Shown here piece by piece: positions 8,549 through 16,713 of a stretch of 64,000 bases of DNA. The notes below the pieces were generated by a model. It was given only the letters and a program-made list of their open reading frames with translations, was not told the DNA's origin and did not search any database. The stretch's first letter is position 1. Each line of letters opens with the position of its first letter. The position numbers were made by a program, and so were the translations under genes. The DNA comes from Actinoplanes utahensis (GTDB lineage Bacteria; Actinomycetota; Actinomycetes; Mycobacteriales; Micromonosporaceae): contig NZ_BOMZ01000093.1 in NCBI RefSeq assembly GCF_016862455.1, positions 1-64,000 of the forward strand, read 5' to 3'.

Positions 8549-8857
8549 TCAGGAACGAGTGAGGGTGTCCAGCATGCCGAGCAGTTCCAGGACGCGACGG
8601 ACCGGCGGTTGCAGGCCGACGAGCTGGAAGGCGACGCCTTCGGCGGTGGCAGCGCCGTAGGCCCGGTCGAGGACGTTCAGGCCGGAGGAGTCGCAGAAGC
8701 CGACCTGGGCGAAGTCGACCAGGATCCTGGTGGCGCCCGGGGCGGCGATCGCGGTGTTCAGAGCTTCGCTGACGCTGTCGGCGGTGGCCATGTCGAGTTC
8801 GCCGGCGACGCTGACGTGCACGACACCGCCGGTGTCGGCGCTGGTCTGGATGTTCAC
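8549..8857 (-). CDS. STAS anti-sigma factor antagonist
   Basis: A 102-residue single STAS domain of the SpoIIAA/RsbV type. It has GELDMATADSVSEALN in the first strand/helix and FAQVGFCDSSGLNVLDRA, where the second Ser of D-S-S-G is the usual phosphorylation site. Such proteins, when unphosphorylated, bind an RsbW/SpoIIAB-type kinase and free a sigma factor. The start is a GTG at 8857 with only a weak ribosome binding site. It lies in a run of minus-strand genes with another STAS protein and an ATPase relic (9016-9888), which are the expected partners. Confidence 0.9.
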   Translation of the reverse strand: MNIQTSADTGGVVHVSVAGELDMATADSVSEALNTAIAAPGATRILVDFAQVGFCDSSGLNVLDRAYGAATAEGVAFQLVGLQPPVRRVLELLGMLDTLTRS

Positions 8858-9015
8858 CGGCGGCCGGTCAGCGTCGGCCCGGGCATGGCCGGGGCTTCAA
8901 TACCGCCGGCGGAGGCGCCGATCACGACCACGTTGCTGGCAGCAGCTGCGCTCATCCCACCAACGCTACCCACAGCGCCACGAGCGATCTGCGATGACGG
9001 TGCGGCTGGTTGGTG

Positions 9016-9375
9016 TCACTCGATCGTGGCCGGTGGTGGCGCGTAGTCCAGCAGTCGAGGAATCGGGCACAAGCGCAGCAGCACATCCAGCCAGGGCCCG
9101 GCTGCGGTGATCCGCGCCGGCCGTTGCGCCTGGGCGGCGTCGCCTACCGCTTGCAGGGCGCGCAGCCCGGCGACGTCGCAGAAGTCGATACCGGACAGGT
9201 CCAACTCCACGCGCTCGCCGCCGCCCTCGTCGGTGAGCAGCGCGGACAACCGCGAGCGAAACACCGGCACGGTCGCCGCGTCGAGATCACCGACGGCCCT
9301 GACCCGAACGACGCCTGGAACGAGCTCGGTGGTGGTGGCGGTGACCGTGATACGCGGTGCGCTGACATCCATCAT
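9016..9375 (-). CDS. STAS-domain protein lacking the phospho-serine
   Basis: About 119 residues with a STAS fold: VRVRAVGDLDAATVPVFRSRL, then VELDLSGIDFCDVAGLRAL. At the position of the conserved D-S-S/T-G the sequence reads D-V-A-G, so it cannot be phosphorylated there in the usual way. It may be a constitutively active antagonist or a structural partner. AAGGAG precedes a double ATG at 9375/9372, so the longer GTG frame from 9408 is unlikely. It sits directly upstream (in transcription order) of the canonical STAS gene. Confidence 0.85.
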   Translation of the reverse strand: MMDVSAPRITVTATTTELVPGVVRVRAVGDLDAATVPVFRSRLSALLTDEGGGERVELDLSGIDFCDVAGLRALQAVGDAAQAQRPARITAAGPWLDVLLRLCPIPRLLDYAPPPATIE

Positions 9376-9487
9376 GTGCTCCTTCACCGTCGCGTCCCCC
9401 GCGCTCACCCCGCTCTGCCCGCCGTTCTACTCGCCTCCCGACCCCGCCGCCAGGACCGGCTGGGAGGAAACCGCCGGACCGTTAAGG

Positions 9488-9888
9488 TCATGGGGACAGC
9501 CGACCATCGAGCCGGTAGGTCAACAGCAGGCGGGCGCCGGTGGCGTCGGTGGTGATGTCCAGACCGGTGCAGGCCTGCCGGATGACCCACAGCCCCCGCG
9601 GACCGGGCTGCCCCGCCGCGGCGACGGGGGCATTGTGACCGGCAGGCGGGTGGGTCGCTGGGATGCCGGGACCGTGATCGCTCATCTCGCACCGTAGGTG
9701 CTCGCCGTGGCGCCACAGCAGCAGCTGTCCGTGACCGCCCCGTGGTTCACGGCGTTGATCATCGCCTCGTGCACAGCTAGCTCGAACCGGTACAAGCTAT
9801 CGCCCTGCAGCCCGTGCCCGGCACCGACCGTGCGGACCTGCCTACGCGCTGCGGACCCTGCAGGCCGGTCGGCCAGCAGGGTCCGCAT
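9488..9888 (-). pseudogene. RsbW-like anti-sigma ATPase, frameshifted
   Basis: Two frames together make an HATPase_c_2 domain. The first reads MRTLLADRPAG to YRFELAVHEAMINAVNHG (N box). The second reads GQLLLWRHGEHLRCEMSDHG, then PGIP and PRGLWVIRQACTGLDITT (G1 and G2 regions). They join if one G is removed from the GGGG run near 9745, where NHG-GHGQLLL becomes continuous. This is a single-base frameshift: a real mutation, phase variation in a short homopolymer, or a sequencing error. An ORF of about 54 codons in another frame at 9842-10006 reads well but is unrecognised. Confidence 0.7.
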
Positions 9889-10080
9889 GGTCTTGCGGGC
9901 CCGGGCTCCGGAACGCCGCCGGGGTGCTCTGGCAGATGGCGTCGGGGTCGGGCATGCCCATGAGGCCGACGAGCAGGTAGCGCGGCGTACCGGGTGGGTC
10001 AGGCACAGCAGCCTGGGGCCCTCAACAGCCCCGACATGATCGAATCCCGGCGTTCCGTCGCCCACGCTCACCTGAGCATT

Positions 10081-13056
10081 TCAGGTGTGTGGTCCGCCGT
10101 TGGGCAGGGTGATGGTGAAGCGGGTTCCGCCGTGGGCGGCGGGTTGGGCGGTGATGGTGCCGTGGTGGGCGTCGATGATGGCTTTGGTGACGGCGAGGCC
10201 GAGGCCGGTGCCTTTGATGCCGCGGTCGGTGGCGGTGCTGGCGCGGAAGAAGCGGGTGAACAGGTGTGGGTACTGGTCGGCGGGGATGCCGATGCCGGTG
10301 TCAGTGATGGTGATGGTGATGCCGGTGGTGGTGTTACCGGCGGTGATGGTGACGGTGCCGCCGTCCGGGGTGTATTTGATGGCGTTGGAGAGCAGGTTGT
10401 CGAGGACCTGCCGCAGTCGGGCAGCGTCGGCGGGTACCGGGCGTAGTCTGTCGATGTCGGTGGTGATGGTCAGGTGTCTGGTGGCGGCGGCGGGTTCGTG
10501 AGCGCGGATCGCGTCGCGGAGCAGCCGCACCAGTGACAGCGGCCGCCGGTTGAGTTTGGCTCCTCCGGCGTCGAGGTGGGCCAAATCGAGTAGGTCGTCG
10601 ACGATGTGTTCCAGGTGGCTGGTGGTGCGGTCGATGACGGTCAGGTCGGTGCGCTGCCGTTCGGGAAGGTCCGGCTCGTCGAGCAGCATCTCGGTGTAGC
10701 TGCGGATCACGCCGATGGGGTTGCGGAGTTCGTGGCTGACCACCGCGACGAGGTCGTCTTTCATCCGGTCGATCTCCCGCAGCCGGTGCACCTGTTCCTG
10801 CTGGGCGGTGAGCAACTGCTCGCGTTGCTCTGCCAGCTGCCGGCGTTCGGTGATGTTGGTGCTGATGCCGTCGACGACGAGGTGATCGCCGTCGCGTCGG
10901 GGAAAGGCACGAACCCACAGCCAGCGGGTGACACCATCGGCGCCGACGACGCGGCATTCCATCTCAGTCTGCTCGTTGTCGGCCAGCGTGGTGAAGAATT
11001 CCTCCAGGATGGGGTGGTCGTCGGGGTGGACCTGCCGGCGCATGGTCTTTGCCGGGTCGGTGTCGGTGGGGAACGGGCCGCCGTAGACGTCGTTGCTGTT
11101 GGAGCTGGTGTAGAGCACCCGCAGGGTGCCGTCGGGCAGCATGCGCAGGCGCCAGACGAAGTCGTTGACCCGTGCGATGACCTGGTCGAGGTCGTGGCGG
11201 GCGGCGGCCAGGTCCAGGGCGAGGTCTTCGGCGCGGCGGCGTTCCATGAAGCGGCTGACGTGTGCGCAGACGCTGCCGAGCATCGTCAGCACGTCTGGAT
11301 CGCGGGGCACTTCGGTGTCGGTGAAGAAGGCCAAGACTCCGACGACGCGGTCCGCGCTGTCCACGGGGAGCCCGATGACGGTACGCAGTCCGGTCTGTTC
11401 GGCGGCCGACCGCCGGGTGAAGGCGGTGATGTCGGTGCCTGGATCGGTGGTCCAGACCACGGTGGCGTGCTGCCACACGTAGCCGGGCAATCCTTGCCCG
11501 CGGTCGAAAGTCAGCGGTTGCGCACCGGTGAAGGTGCTCAGGTCACGGCCGGGCGCTGTCCACGAGCTGACCCGCACGATCTGCTGCCGGTCCTCGGTGA
11601 CCTGCCAGTATTCGGCACAGACCCAACCCAGTTCGCCGGCCACGGCGGCGGCTGCTGTAGTGGCTGCCTGTTCGGCGTTGGTCGCTTGCGACAGTGCCTC
11701 GGCCACCGCGTGCCGTGCTCGGCGTAGCGTCTCAGCGTGGTGCGCGTCGGTGATGTCGTGCATCGCCACGACGGCGCCGAGCCGGCGACCGTCCGGGGTG
11801 TCGATGGGCCGGCCGTTGACCACAAATCTACGCGGTTGGCCGCTGGCTGCCTCAATGATGAGGTGCTGACCCTGGACCGTCTCCCCGGCAAACGCGCGGG
11901 CCAGTGGCACCTGCTCCGGAGCGAGGATGTGCTGTCCGTCGGAGGTATACAGCTTGTACGTTTGCGCCCACGCCTCGTCAGCCAGCGGGCCTTGATATAC
12001 CCCGTGCAGCCGCCGGACAGCTTGGTTGAACAGCGTCAGACGCCCGTTGTCATCGCAAGCGACGACACCAGCGTCGAGGCTGTCCAGCAAGGCCTGCAGG
12101 AATGTGCGCTCGTCGGCCAGATGCTGCCGTTCGGACTCCAGTTGCGCCTGCGCCTGTTTGCGACTGGTGATGTCGTGCAGGAAGGCGTGGAACACCAGCT
12201 CACCGTGTTCGGCATTGACCTGCAGGGTCAACTCGATCGGGAACTCCCGGCCCTCACGGTCGACCGCGGCCAGCTCCAGCCGCTGCCCCGCCAGCGTCGA
12301 CACCCCCGCCGACCGTACCCGGGCCAGACCCGCGTCGTGCGCGGCCCGGAAGCGTTGCGGGATCATCAGCTCGGTCACCGCACGCCCCACCGCTTCGCCC
12401 GCCGGCCACCCGAACAGACGCTCAGCCGCGGCGTTCCACGCGACGACCACCCCGTCGGCCGTCATGGACACGAAAGCATCCTGAGCAGTATCGAGCACCG
12501 CCTGCATCCGCGCCGCCGACAGCAGCAGCTCGCGGTTGGCCAGCCGCACCGCGATCTCCGACTCGACCGCCTGCGCCAAACCTTCCACGATGGCCAACTC
12601 ATGCTCAGTCCACTGCCGGGGCCGGGTATCCACCACACAGAACGACCCCAGCACCTGCCCGTCCGGCGACCGCACCGGAAACCCTGCGTAGGCGATGGCC
12701 TGGCCGTCGGCGATCGCCGGACTCCTGCGCAACCGCTCGTCGCTGCGGGCGTCGGCGACCACCAGCGGCGCATCGTCGGCGACCACGTATTTGCAGTACG
12801 AGTGCGACAACGGCGTCTGCCGCTCGACAGCCGCGCGCCCGCTCAACCCACACTCGCTGGCGAACACCTGCCGGTCCGCGTCGACCAGCGACACCAGCGC
12901 CAGCGGCGCCCCCACCAACTGGGCCGCCAAGGACGTCAGCCGGTCCAGCGACGGCACTGCCGCGCTGTCCAGCAAGCCGGTTGCCGCCAGCAGCCGCAGC
13001 CGGGCCGGGTCAACCACCCGCCCGCTCTCTACCGGCTCCACCCGATTCGGCATCAC
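10081..13056 (-). CDS. Large GAF-PAS-PAS-GAF-PAS sensor histidine kinase
   Basis: A 991-residue cytoplasmic sensor kinase. The order is: GAF (about 30-170, with SHSYCKYVVADDAPLVV), PAS (about 183-305, FVSMTADGVVVAWNAAAERLFGW, ending FLHDITSRK), PAS (about 320-440), GAF (about 450-600), PAS (about 625-750, with a PAC-type end TNITERRQ), HisKA with VSHELRNPIG, and HATPase with LLSNAIKYTPDGG, DTGIGIP and GTGLGLAV. The three PAS and two GAF domains indicate multiple ligand or redox inputs; the GAF SHSYC segment is often seen in photosensory-like or ligand-binding GAFs, but no chromophore Cys can be assigned. No response regulator is adjacent. It may act with the STAS/ATPase genes beside it. Confidence 0.92.
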   Translation of the reverse strand: MMPNRVEPVESGRVVDPARLRLLAATGLLDSAAVPSLDRLTSLAAQLVGAPLALVSLVDADRQVFASECGLSGRAAVERQTPLSHSYCKYVVADDAPLVVADARSDERLRRSPAIADGQAIAYAGFPVRSPDGQVLGSFCVVDTRPRQWTEHELAIVEGLAQAVESEIAVRLANRELLLSAARMQAVLDTAQDAFVSMTADGVVVAWNAAAERLFGWPAGEAVGRAVTELMIPQRFRAAHDAGLARVRSAGVSTLAGQRLELAAVDREGREFPIELTLQVNAEHGELVFHAFLHDITSRKQAQAQLESERQHLADERTFLQALLDSLDAGVVACDDNGRLTLFNQAVRRLHGVYQGPLADEAWAQTYKLYTSDGQHILAPEQVPLARAFAGETVQGQHLIIEAASGQPRRFVVNGRPIDTPDGRRLGAVVAMHDITDAHHAETLRRARHAVAEALSQATNAEQAATTAAAAVAGELGWVCAEYWQVTEDRQQIVRVSSWTAPGRDLSTFTGAQPLTFDRGQGLPGYVWQHATVVWTTDPGTDITAFTRRSAAEQTGLRTVIGLPVDSADRVVGVLAFFTDTEVPRDPDVLTMLGSVCAHVSRFMERRRAEDLALDLAAARHDLDQVIARVNDFVWRLRMLPDGTLRVLYTSSNSNDVYGGPFPTDTDPAKTMRRQVHPDDHPILEEFFTTLADNEQTEMECRVVGADGVTRWLWVRAFPRRDGDHLVVDGISTNITERRQLAEQREQLLTAQQEQVHRLREIDRMKDDLVAVVSHELRNPIGVIRSYTEMLLDEPDLPERQRTDLTVIDRTTSHLEHIVDDLLDLAHLDAGGAKLNRRPLSLVRLLRDAIRAHEPAAATRHLTITTDIDRLRPVPADAARLRQVLDNLLSNAIKYTPDGGTVTITAGNTTTGITITITDTGIGIPADQYPHLFTRFFRASTATDRGIKGTGLGLAVTKAIIDAHHGTITAQPAAHGGTRFTITLPNGGPHT

Positions 13057-13083
13057 CCCTCATCGTCGACCAAAGTGAAAAGC

Positions 13084-13571
13084 TCTACGACCGATAGCCG
13101 GAAAGCGGATCCCTGAAGGTGGGGGCGGCTCCTGAGCCAACCCCGGCTGGCTGGCCGGGAACCAGGAACACCATCAGGGGGTCGTCGCGGGCCGGCGCTC
13201 GCGGACAGCGACATCGGGCTCTCCGGTGTCGGCGACGACATCACTCTCGGCCGTGCGATGAGGTGTGGGTGAGGTGGTCGGCGGTGCGGATCAGGTCGGT
13301 GCGGACCTTGGTCATGTAGGCGATGGCGTCGGCTACCTGCGTTGACGCGGCCCGCTCCTGGCGAGCGGTGTGCTGTTTCAGACGGGGTCGAGCTGCAGCA
13401 CGATGCGCTGAGCAGCGTCGGATACGCCGAGGGACCCACCTCCGGCGCGCGCTGACCGGCCGCAGCTCGCAGCGCCGCCCCACGCCACGGACTTGTGGCC
13501 GGCGCTGCGAGGACGTTCCGGGCTACGGCCAGTTTCTCGGGTAGCCGCCGGGCGGCGTCTTCCGCTCGGGC
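13084..13571. other. Gap before the second Tn3 relic
   Basis: No intact gene. A short minus-strand stretch near 13241-13345 (VADAIAYMTKVRTDLIRTADHL) reads coding-like but has no recognisable family and loses its frame upstream. The region is probably decayed sequence between the kinase gene and the transposase relic. Confidence 0.35.
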
Positions 13572-14085
13572 TCAGGCGGAGTCCATACCGGCCAACTCGA
13601 CGCCCAGGTACGCGTTGTAGGCGTCCGGGGCGAGCGCGACCTCGTCGGTGGCGTAGACGCCGAAGCGTTGGATGTGTGCGGTCAGGTACGGCGAGAGCAC
13701 CGCCAGGTCATCGCCGGCGATCTGCCAGCCCTCGCCGAGCAGGCCGCGGAGGACGGTGGTCATGTCCACGGCGGTGTGGAAGATGACGCAGTTGGCCAGC
13801 AGGGTGCCGAACTTGATGATCTTTTCCTGCTCGTCCGGGTCGTTGTCGGCCACGATTCCGCGGTTGCCCAACCGGCACCAGGACACGAAGTGGTTGTACG
13901 ACTCGACCTTGTTCGTCGCCGCGTGGTACGCGCCCGAAGTTGCGGGTCCGACAGGTAACGCAGCGGCGCGACGGTGCGGATTACCCGGCCGACCTCGCGG
14001 AACGCCTGGTAGAAGTCGTTGCGCCGCGACACCACCCGCCGGAACCGGGTGGTCCGTTCCAGGCGGCGTTCGATGACATAGCGGG
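13572..14085 (-). pseudogene. Tn3-family transposase, C-terminal remnant (second type)
   Basis: The last 104 codons match the C-terminus of a Tn3-family transposase: SWCRLGNRGIVADNDPDEQE, KFGTLLANCVIFHTAVDM, and LSPYLTAHIQRFGVYATDE. Upstream, in another frame, NDFYQAFREVGRVIRTVAPL and RYLSDPQLR continue the same protein. A frameshift near 13930 separates them (the joined frame reads ATNKVESYNHF). The catalytic and N-terminal regions are absent. It faces the relic at 583-1290 and belongs to a different branch of the family. Confidence 0.85.
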
Positions 14086-14130
14086 CGGGCGCTCTATGCC
14101 TGGAACGCACGATGTCGGCGCCGGGCTTGA

Positions 14131-15120
14131 CTAGGTGGAGCCGCGCACTATCAGGGTGGTGGGCAGCACGGTCGGGGCGGGTGGCTGTCCGGCGTTCTGC
14201 AGCATGGTGACGAGGGCTTCGGCGGCGGCCGTACCGAAACCGGCCCGGTCCTGGGCGACGGTGGTGAGCCCGGGTGGGACCAGGGCGGCCAGTTCGATGT
14301 CGTCGAAACCGACGATCGCGATGTCGTCGGGGATCCGCAGGCCGGCCTGCCGGGCGGCCCGCATGGCGCCGATCGCCATCTCGTCGCCGGCGGCGAAGAC
14401 CGCGGTCGGCCGCGGCGCCGAGGCGAGCAGCCGGAGCATCGCGGTGTGCCCGCCGTCGAGGTAGAAGTCGCTTTCCACCATGTGGTCGGCGGCGATCGGC
14501 AGGCCGGCCGCGGCCAGGGCGGCGCGGAAGCCGGTGAGCCGTTCCGCGGCGGGTGCGGTCTGCAGGGGGCCGGTGATGGAGGCGATCCGGCGGTGGCCGC
14601 GGTCGATCAGGTGCTGGACGGCGAGGGTGGCGCCGCCGGTGTTGTCGGAGGTGACGTAGGTGCAGGTGGGGCCGGTGCGGCGCAGGTCGAGGGCGACGCA
14701 GGGGATCTCGGCGTCGGCGAGGGCGAGCACCGCGGGATCCTGGGATCCGTTGTCGATGATGACCACGCCGTCGAGGTTGTGCCGGCGGGCTGCCTGGAGG
14801 TAGGGCTCGCGGTGCGACAGCATCAGCAGGTGCAGCCCGTGTGCGCTGAGCGCGGTCTTGAGGGTGACCAGGATTTCCTGCAGGAACGGGTGGCGCCAGC
14901 CGGGCCGGCGGTGGTCGGTGTCCCAGATCAGGCCGACCATGTTCGACTTCTTCGTGGCCAGGGTGCGGGCCGACTCGTTGGGCAGGTAGCCGATTTCGGC
15001 GGCGGCGTCGAAGATGCGCTGGCGGGTCTCCGGGCTGACGATCTCGGGGGTGTTGAAGACGCGGGACACGGTGGCGACGGACACGTCGCAGTAGCGGGCC
15101 ACTTCCCTGATCGTCGCCAT
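14131..15120 (-). CDS. LacI-family repressor of the beta-glucoside operon
   Basis: A 329-residue LacI/GalR-type regulator. The N-terminal helix-turn-helix is textbook (TIREVARYCDVSVATVSRVFN, with the hinge helix PNESARTLATKKSNMVGLIW). A periplasmic-binding-protein-like effector domain follows (VFAAGDEMAIGAMRAARQAGLRIPDDIAIVGFDDIE). I chose ATG 15120 over 15159 because the HTH begins there and AAAGGG precedes it. An operator copy (15133-15146) lies immediately upstream, so it probably represses itself. Two further copies precede the divergent transporter operon. The effector is probably a beta-glucoside such as cellobiose, by analogy with CebR; the operator is not the CebR box. Confidence 0.93.
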   Translation of the reverse strand: MATIREVARYCDVSVATVSRVFNTPEIVSPETRQRIFDAAAEIGYLPNESARTLATKKSNMVGLIWDTDHRRPGWRHPFLQEILVTLKTALSAHGLHLLMLSHREPYLQAARRHNLDGVVIIDNGSQDPAVLALADAEIPCVALDLRRTGPTCTYVTSDNTGGATLAVQHLIDRGHRRIASITGPLQTAPAAERLTGFRAALAAAGLPIAADHMVESDFYLDGGHTAMLRLLASAPRPTAVFAAGDEMAIGAMRAARQAGLRIPDDIAIVGFDDIELAALVPPGLTTVAQDRAGFGTAAAEALVTMLQNAGQPPAPTVLPTTLIVRGST

Positions 15121-15132
15121 GCGCACCCTTTG

Positions 15133-15146
15133 TGTAACCGGTTTCA
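15133..15146. promoter_or_regulatory. Operator copy upstream of lacI gene
   Basis: TGTAACCGGTTTCA matches the two copies at 15318-15356. It lies 12 bases upstream of the repressor start and fits autorepression by the LacI protein. Confidence 0.75.
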
Positions 15147-15317
15147 TGGACCGTAACATCGCGGTTGCGCGGCAGTCAACGCCGCAACCCTCGTTACCGT
15201 TCCGTTACTTGACATGACCCCCATCGATGCCGCCAGACTCTGCATCCAAGGGCGGCCCCTGGCACGGCCTGACCCGACCGATCCCCGCAACGACATCCGC
15301 TCACTGTTACGCGGCTG

Positions 15318-15356
15318 ATGTAACCGGTTTCATGCCGTCCATGAAACCGGTTACAT
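15318..15356. promoter_or_regulatory. Paired LacI operators before the ABC operon
   Basis: ATGTAACCGGTTTCATG (15318-15334) and its exact inverse CATGAAACCGGTTACAT (15340-15356) are separated by 5 bases. Each has the central AACCGGTT palindrome typical for LacI-family sites. They end 27 bases before the start of the solute-binding protein gene. Confidence 0.85.
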
Positions 15357-15383
15357 CGAGCCGCGCGAAAGGATCCGGAGACC

Positions 15384-16646
15384 ATGCGCCACCGACTGTT
15401 TCGGATGACCGCGGCCGTTCTGACCGCCGGCTTGCTGCTGACCGCGTGCGGCGGCAACGACGGCGGCGCCGGGAGCGACGGCAAGATCACCCTGACCATC
15501 AACCTGTTCGGCAACTTCGGGTACCAGAAGCTCTACGAGCAGTACCAGAAGGACCACCCCGACATCGTGATCAAGGAGAACACCGCCGCCTACAACGACC
15601 ACCACCGGGAACTCGCCACCCACCTGGCCACCAACTCCGGCGCGGGCGACATCGAGGGCGTCGACACCGGTTTCATCGCCCAGATGCGCGAGCGCGGCAA
15701 CCTCTTCACCGACCTGGGCACCGACCGGCAGGCCGAGTATCTGCCCTGGAAGTGGCAGGCCTCGCTGACCAAGGACGGCAAGCAGATCGGGTACGGCACC
15801 GACGTCGGCGGGCTGGCCATCTGCTACCGCAAGGACCTGTTCGAGAAGGCCGGGGTGCCGTCCGAACGCGACCAGGTCTCCGCGGCCTGGGCGAGCGGCT
15901 GGGACCAGTTCATCGAGTTCGGCAAACGGTACGCGCAGAAGGCCCCCGCCGGCAGCGCGTTCTTCGACGGCGGCGGCCAGCTGTTCAACGCCGTCGTCGG
16001 GCAGGCGCCGGTCGGCTACTACAGCGAGGACGACACCATCGTCGTCGGCTCCAACCCGGAGGTCCGCAAGGCCTGGGACCTGACCGTGCAGGCCATCCAG
16101 GGCAACCTGTCGGCGAAGCTGATCGGCAGCTCGCAGGAGTGGAACAACGGCTTCGCGAAGGACCAGTTCGCCACCGTCGCCTGCCCGGCCTGGATGATGA
16201 CCAAGATCAAGGACCAGGCGAAGCACGCCGCCGGCAAGTGGGACGTGGCGGCAGTGCCCGGTGGCGGCGGCAACTGGGGAGGTTCGTACCTGACGGTGCC
16301 CAAGCAGGGCAAGAACGTCGAGGAGGCGAAGAAGCTCGCCGCCTGGCTGAGCGCCCCCGAGCAGCAGGCCCACGTCTTCACCGAGATGGGCAACCTGCCC
16401 TCGATCCCCGCCCTCTACGACAAGCCGGAGATCGCCGGTTTCACGAGCGACTTCTTCAACGACGCGCCGGTCGGCCGGCTCTTCACCACCGCGGCCAAGC
16501 AGCTGAAGCCGCAGCACCAGGGCCCGCGCGCCGGTGACATCCAGACCACCATCCGCGACGCCCTGGTCCGTGTCGAGCAGGGCAAGCAGACCCCGGACGA
16601 GTCGTGGCAGCAGATGGTCGAGGACGTCGAGCGCCTCGCGAAATGA
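15384..16646 (+). CDS. Sugar ABC transporter solute-binding lipoprotein
   Basis: A 420-residue family 1 extracellular solute-binding protein. It has a lipoprotein signal peptide with lipobox LLTAC (Cys about 22), then the mature domain (LTINLFGNFGYQKLYEQYQKDHPD). Internal features such as GYGTDVGGLAICYRKDLFEKAGVP and CPAWMMTKIKDQA are usual in CebE-type and related oligosaccharide binders. It would be anchored outside the membrane and deliver sugar to the two permeases that follow. The operon is under the paired LacI operators. The ligand is probably cellobiose or another beta-glucoside, inferred from the GH1 gene at the end of the operon. Confidence 0.93.
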   Translation: MRHRLFRMTAAVLTAGLLLTACGGNDGGAGSDGKITLTINLFGNFGYQKLYEQYQKDHPDIVIKENTAAYNDHHRELATHLATNSGAGDIEGVDTGFIAQMRERGNLFTDLGTDRQAEYLPWKWQASLTKDGKQIGYGTDVGGLAICYRKDLFEKAGVPSERDQVSAAWASGWDQFIEFGKRYAQKAPAGSAFFDGGGQLFNAVVGQAPVGYYSEDDTIVVGSNPEVRKAWDLTVQAIQGNLSAKLIGSSQEWNNGFAKDQFATVACPAWMMTKIKDQAKHAAGKWDVAAVPGGGGNWGGSYLTVPKQGKNVEEAKKLAAWLSAPEQQAHVFTEMGNLPSIPALYDKPEIAGFTSDFFNDAPVGRLFTTAAKQLKPQHQGPRAGDIQTTIRDALVRVEQGKQTPDESWQQMVEDVERLAK

Positions 16647-16713
16647 CCGTGGACGTGCCGCCGGCGACTCGGGCGCCGAACGCCGGCGGCACCCGGCGAC
16701 AGAAGGATCGTTG

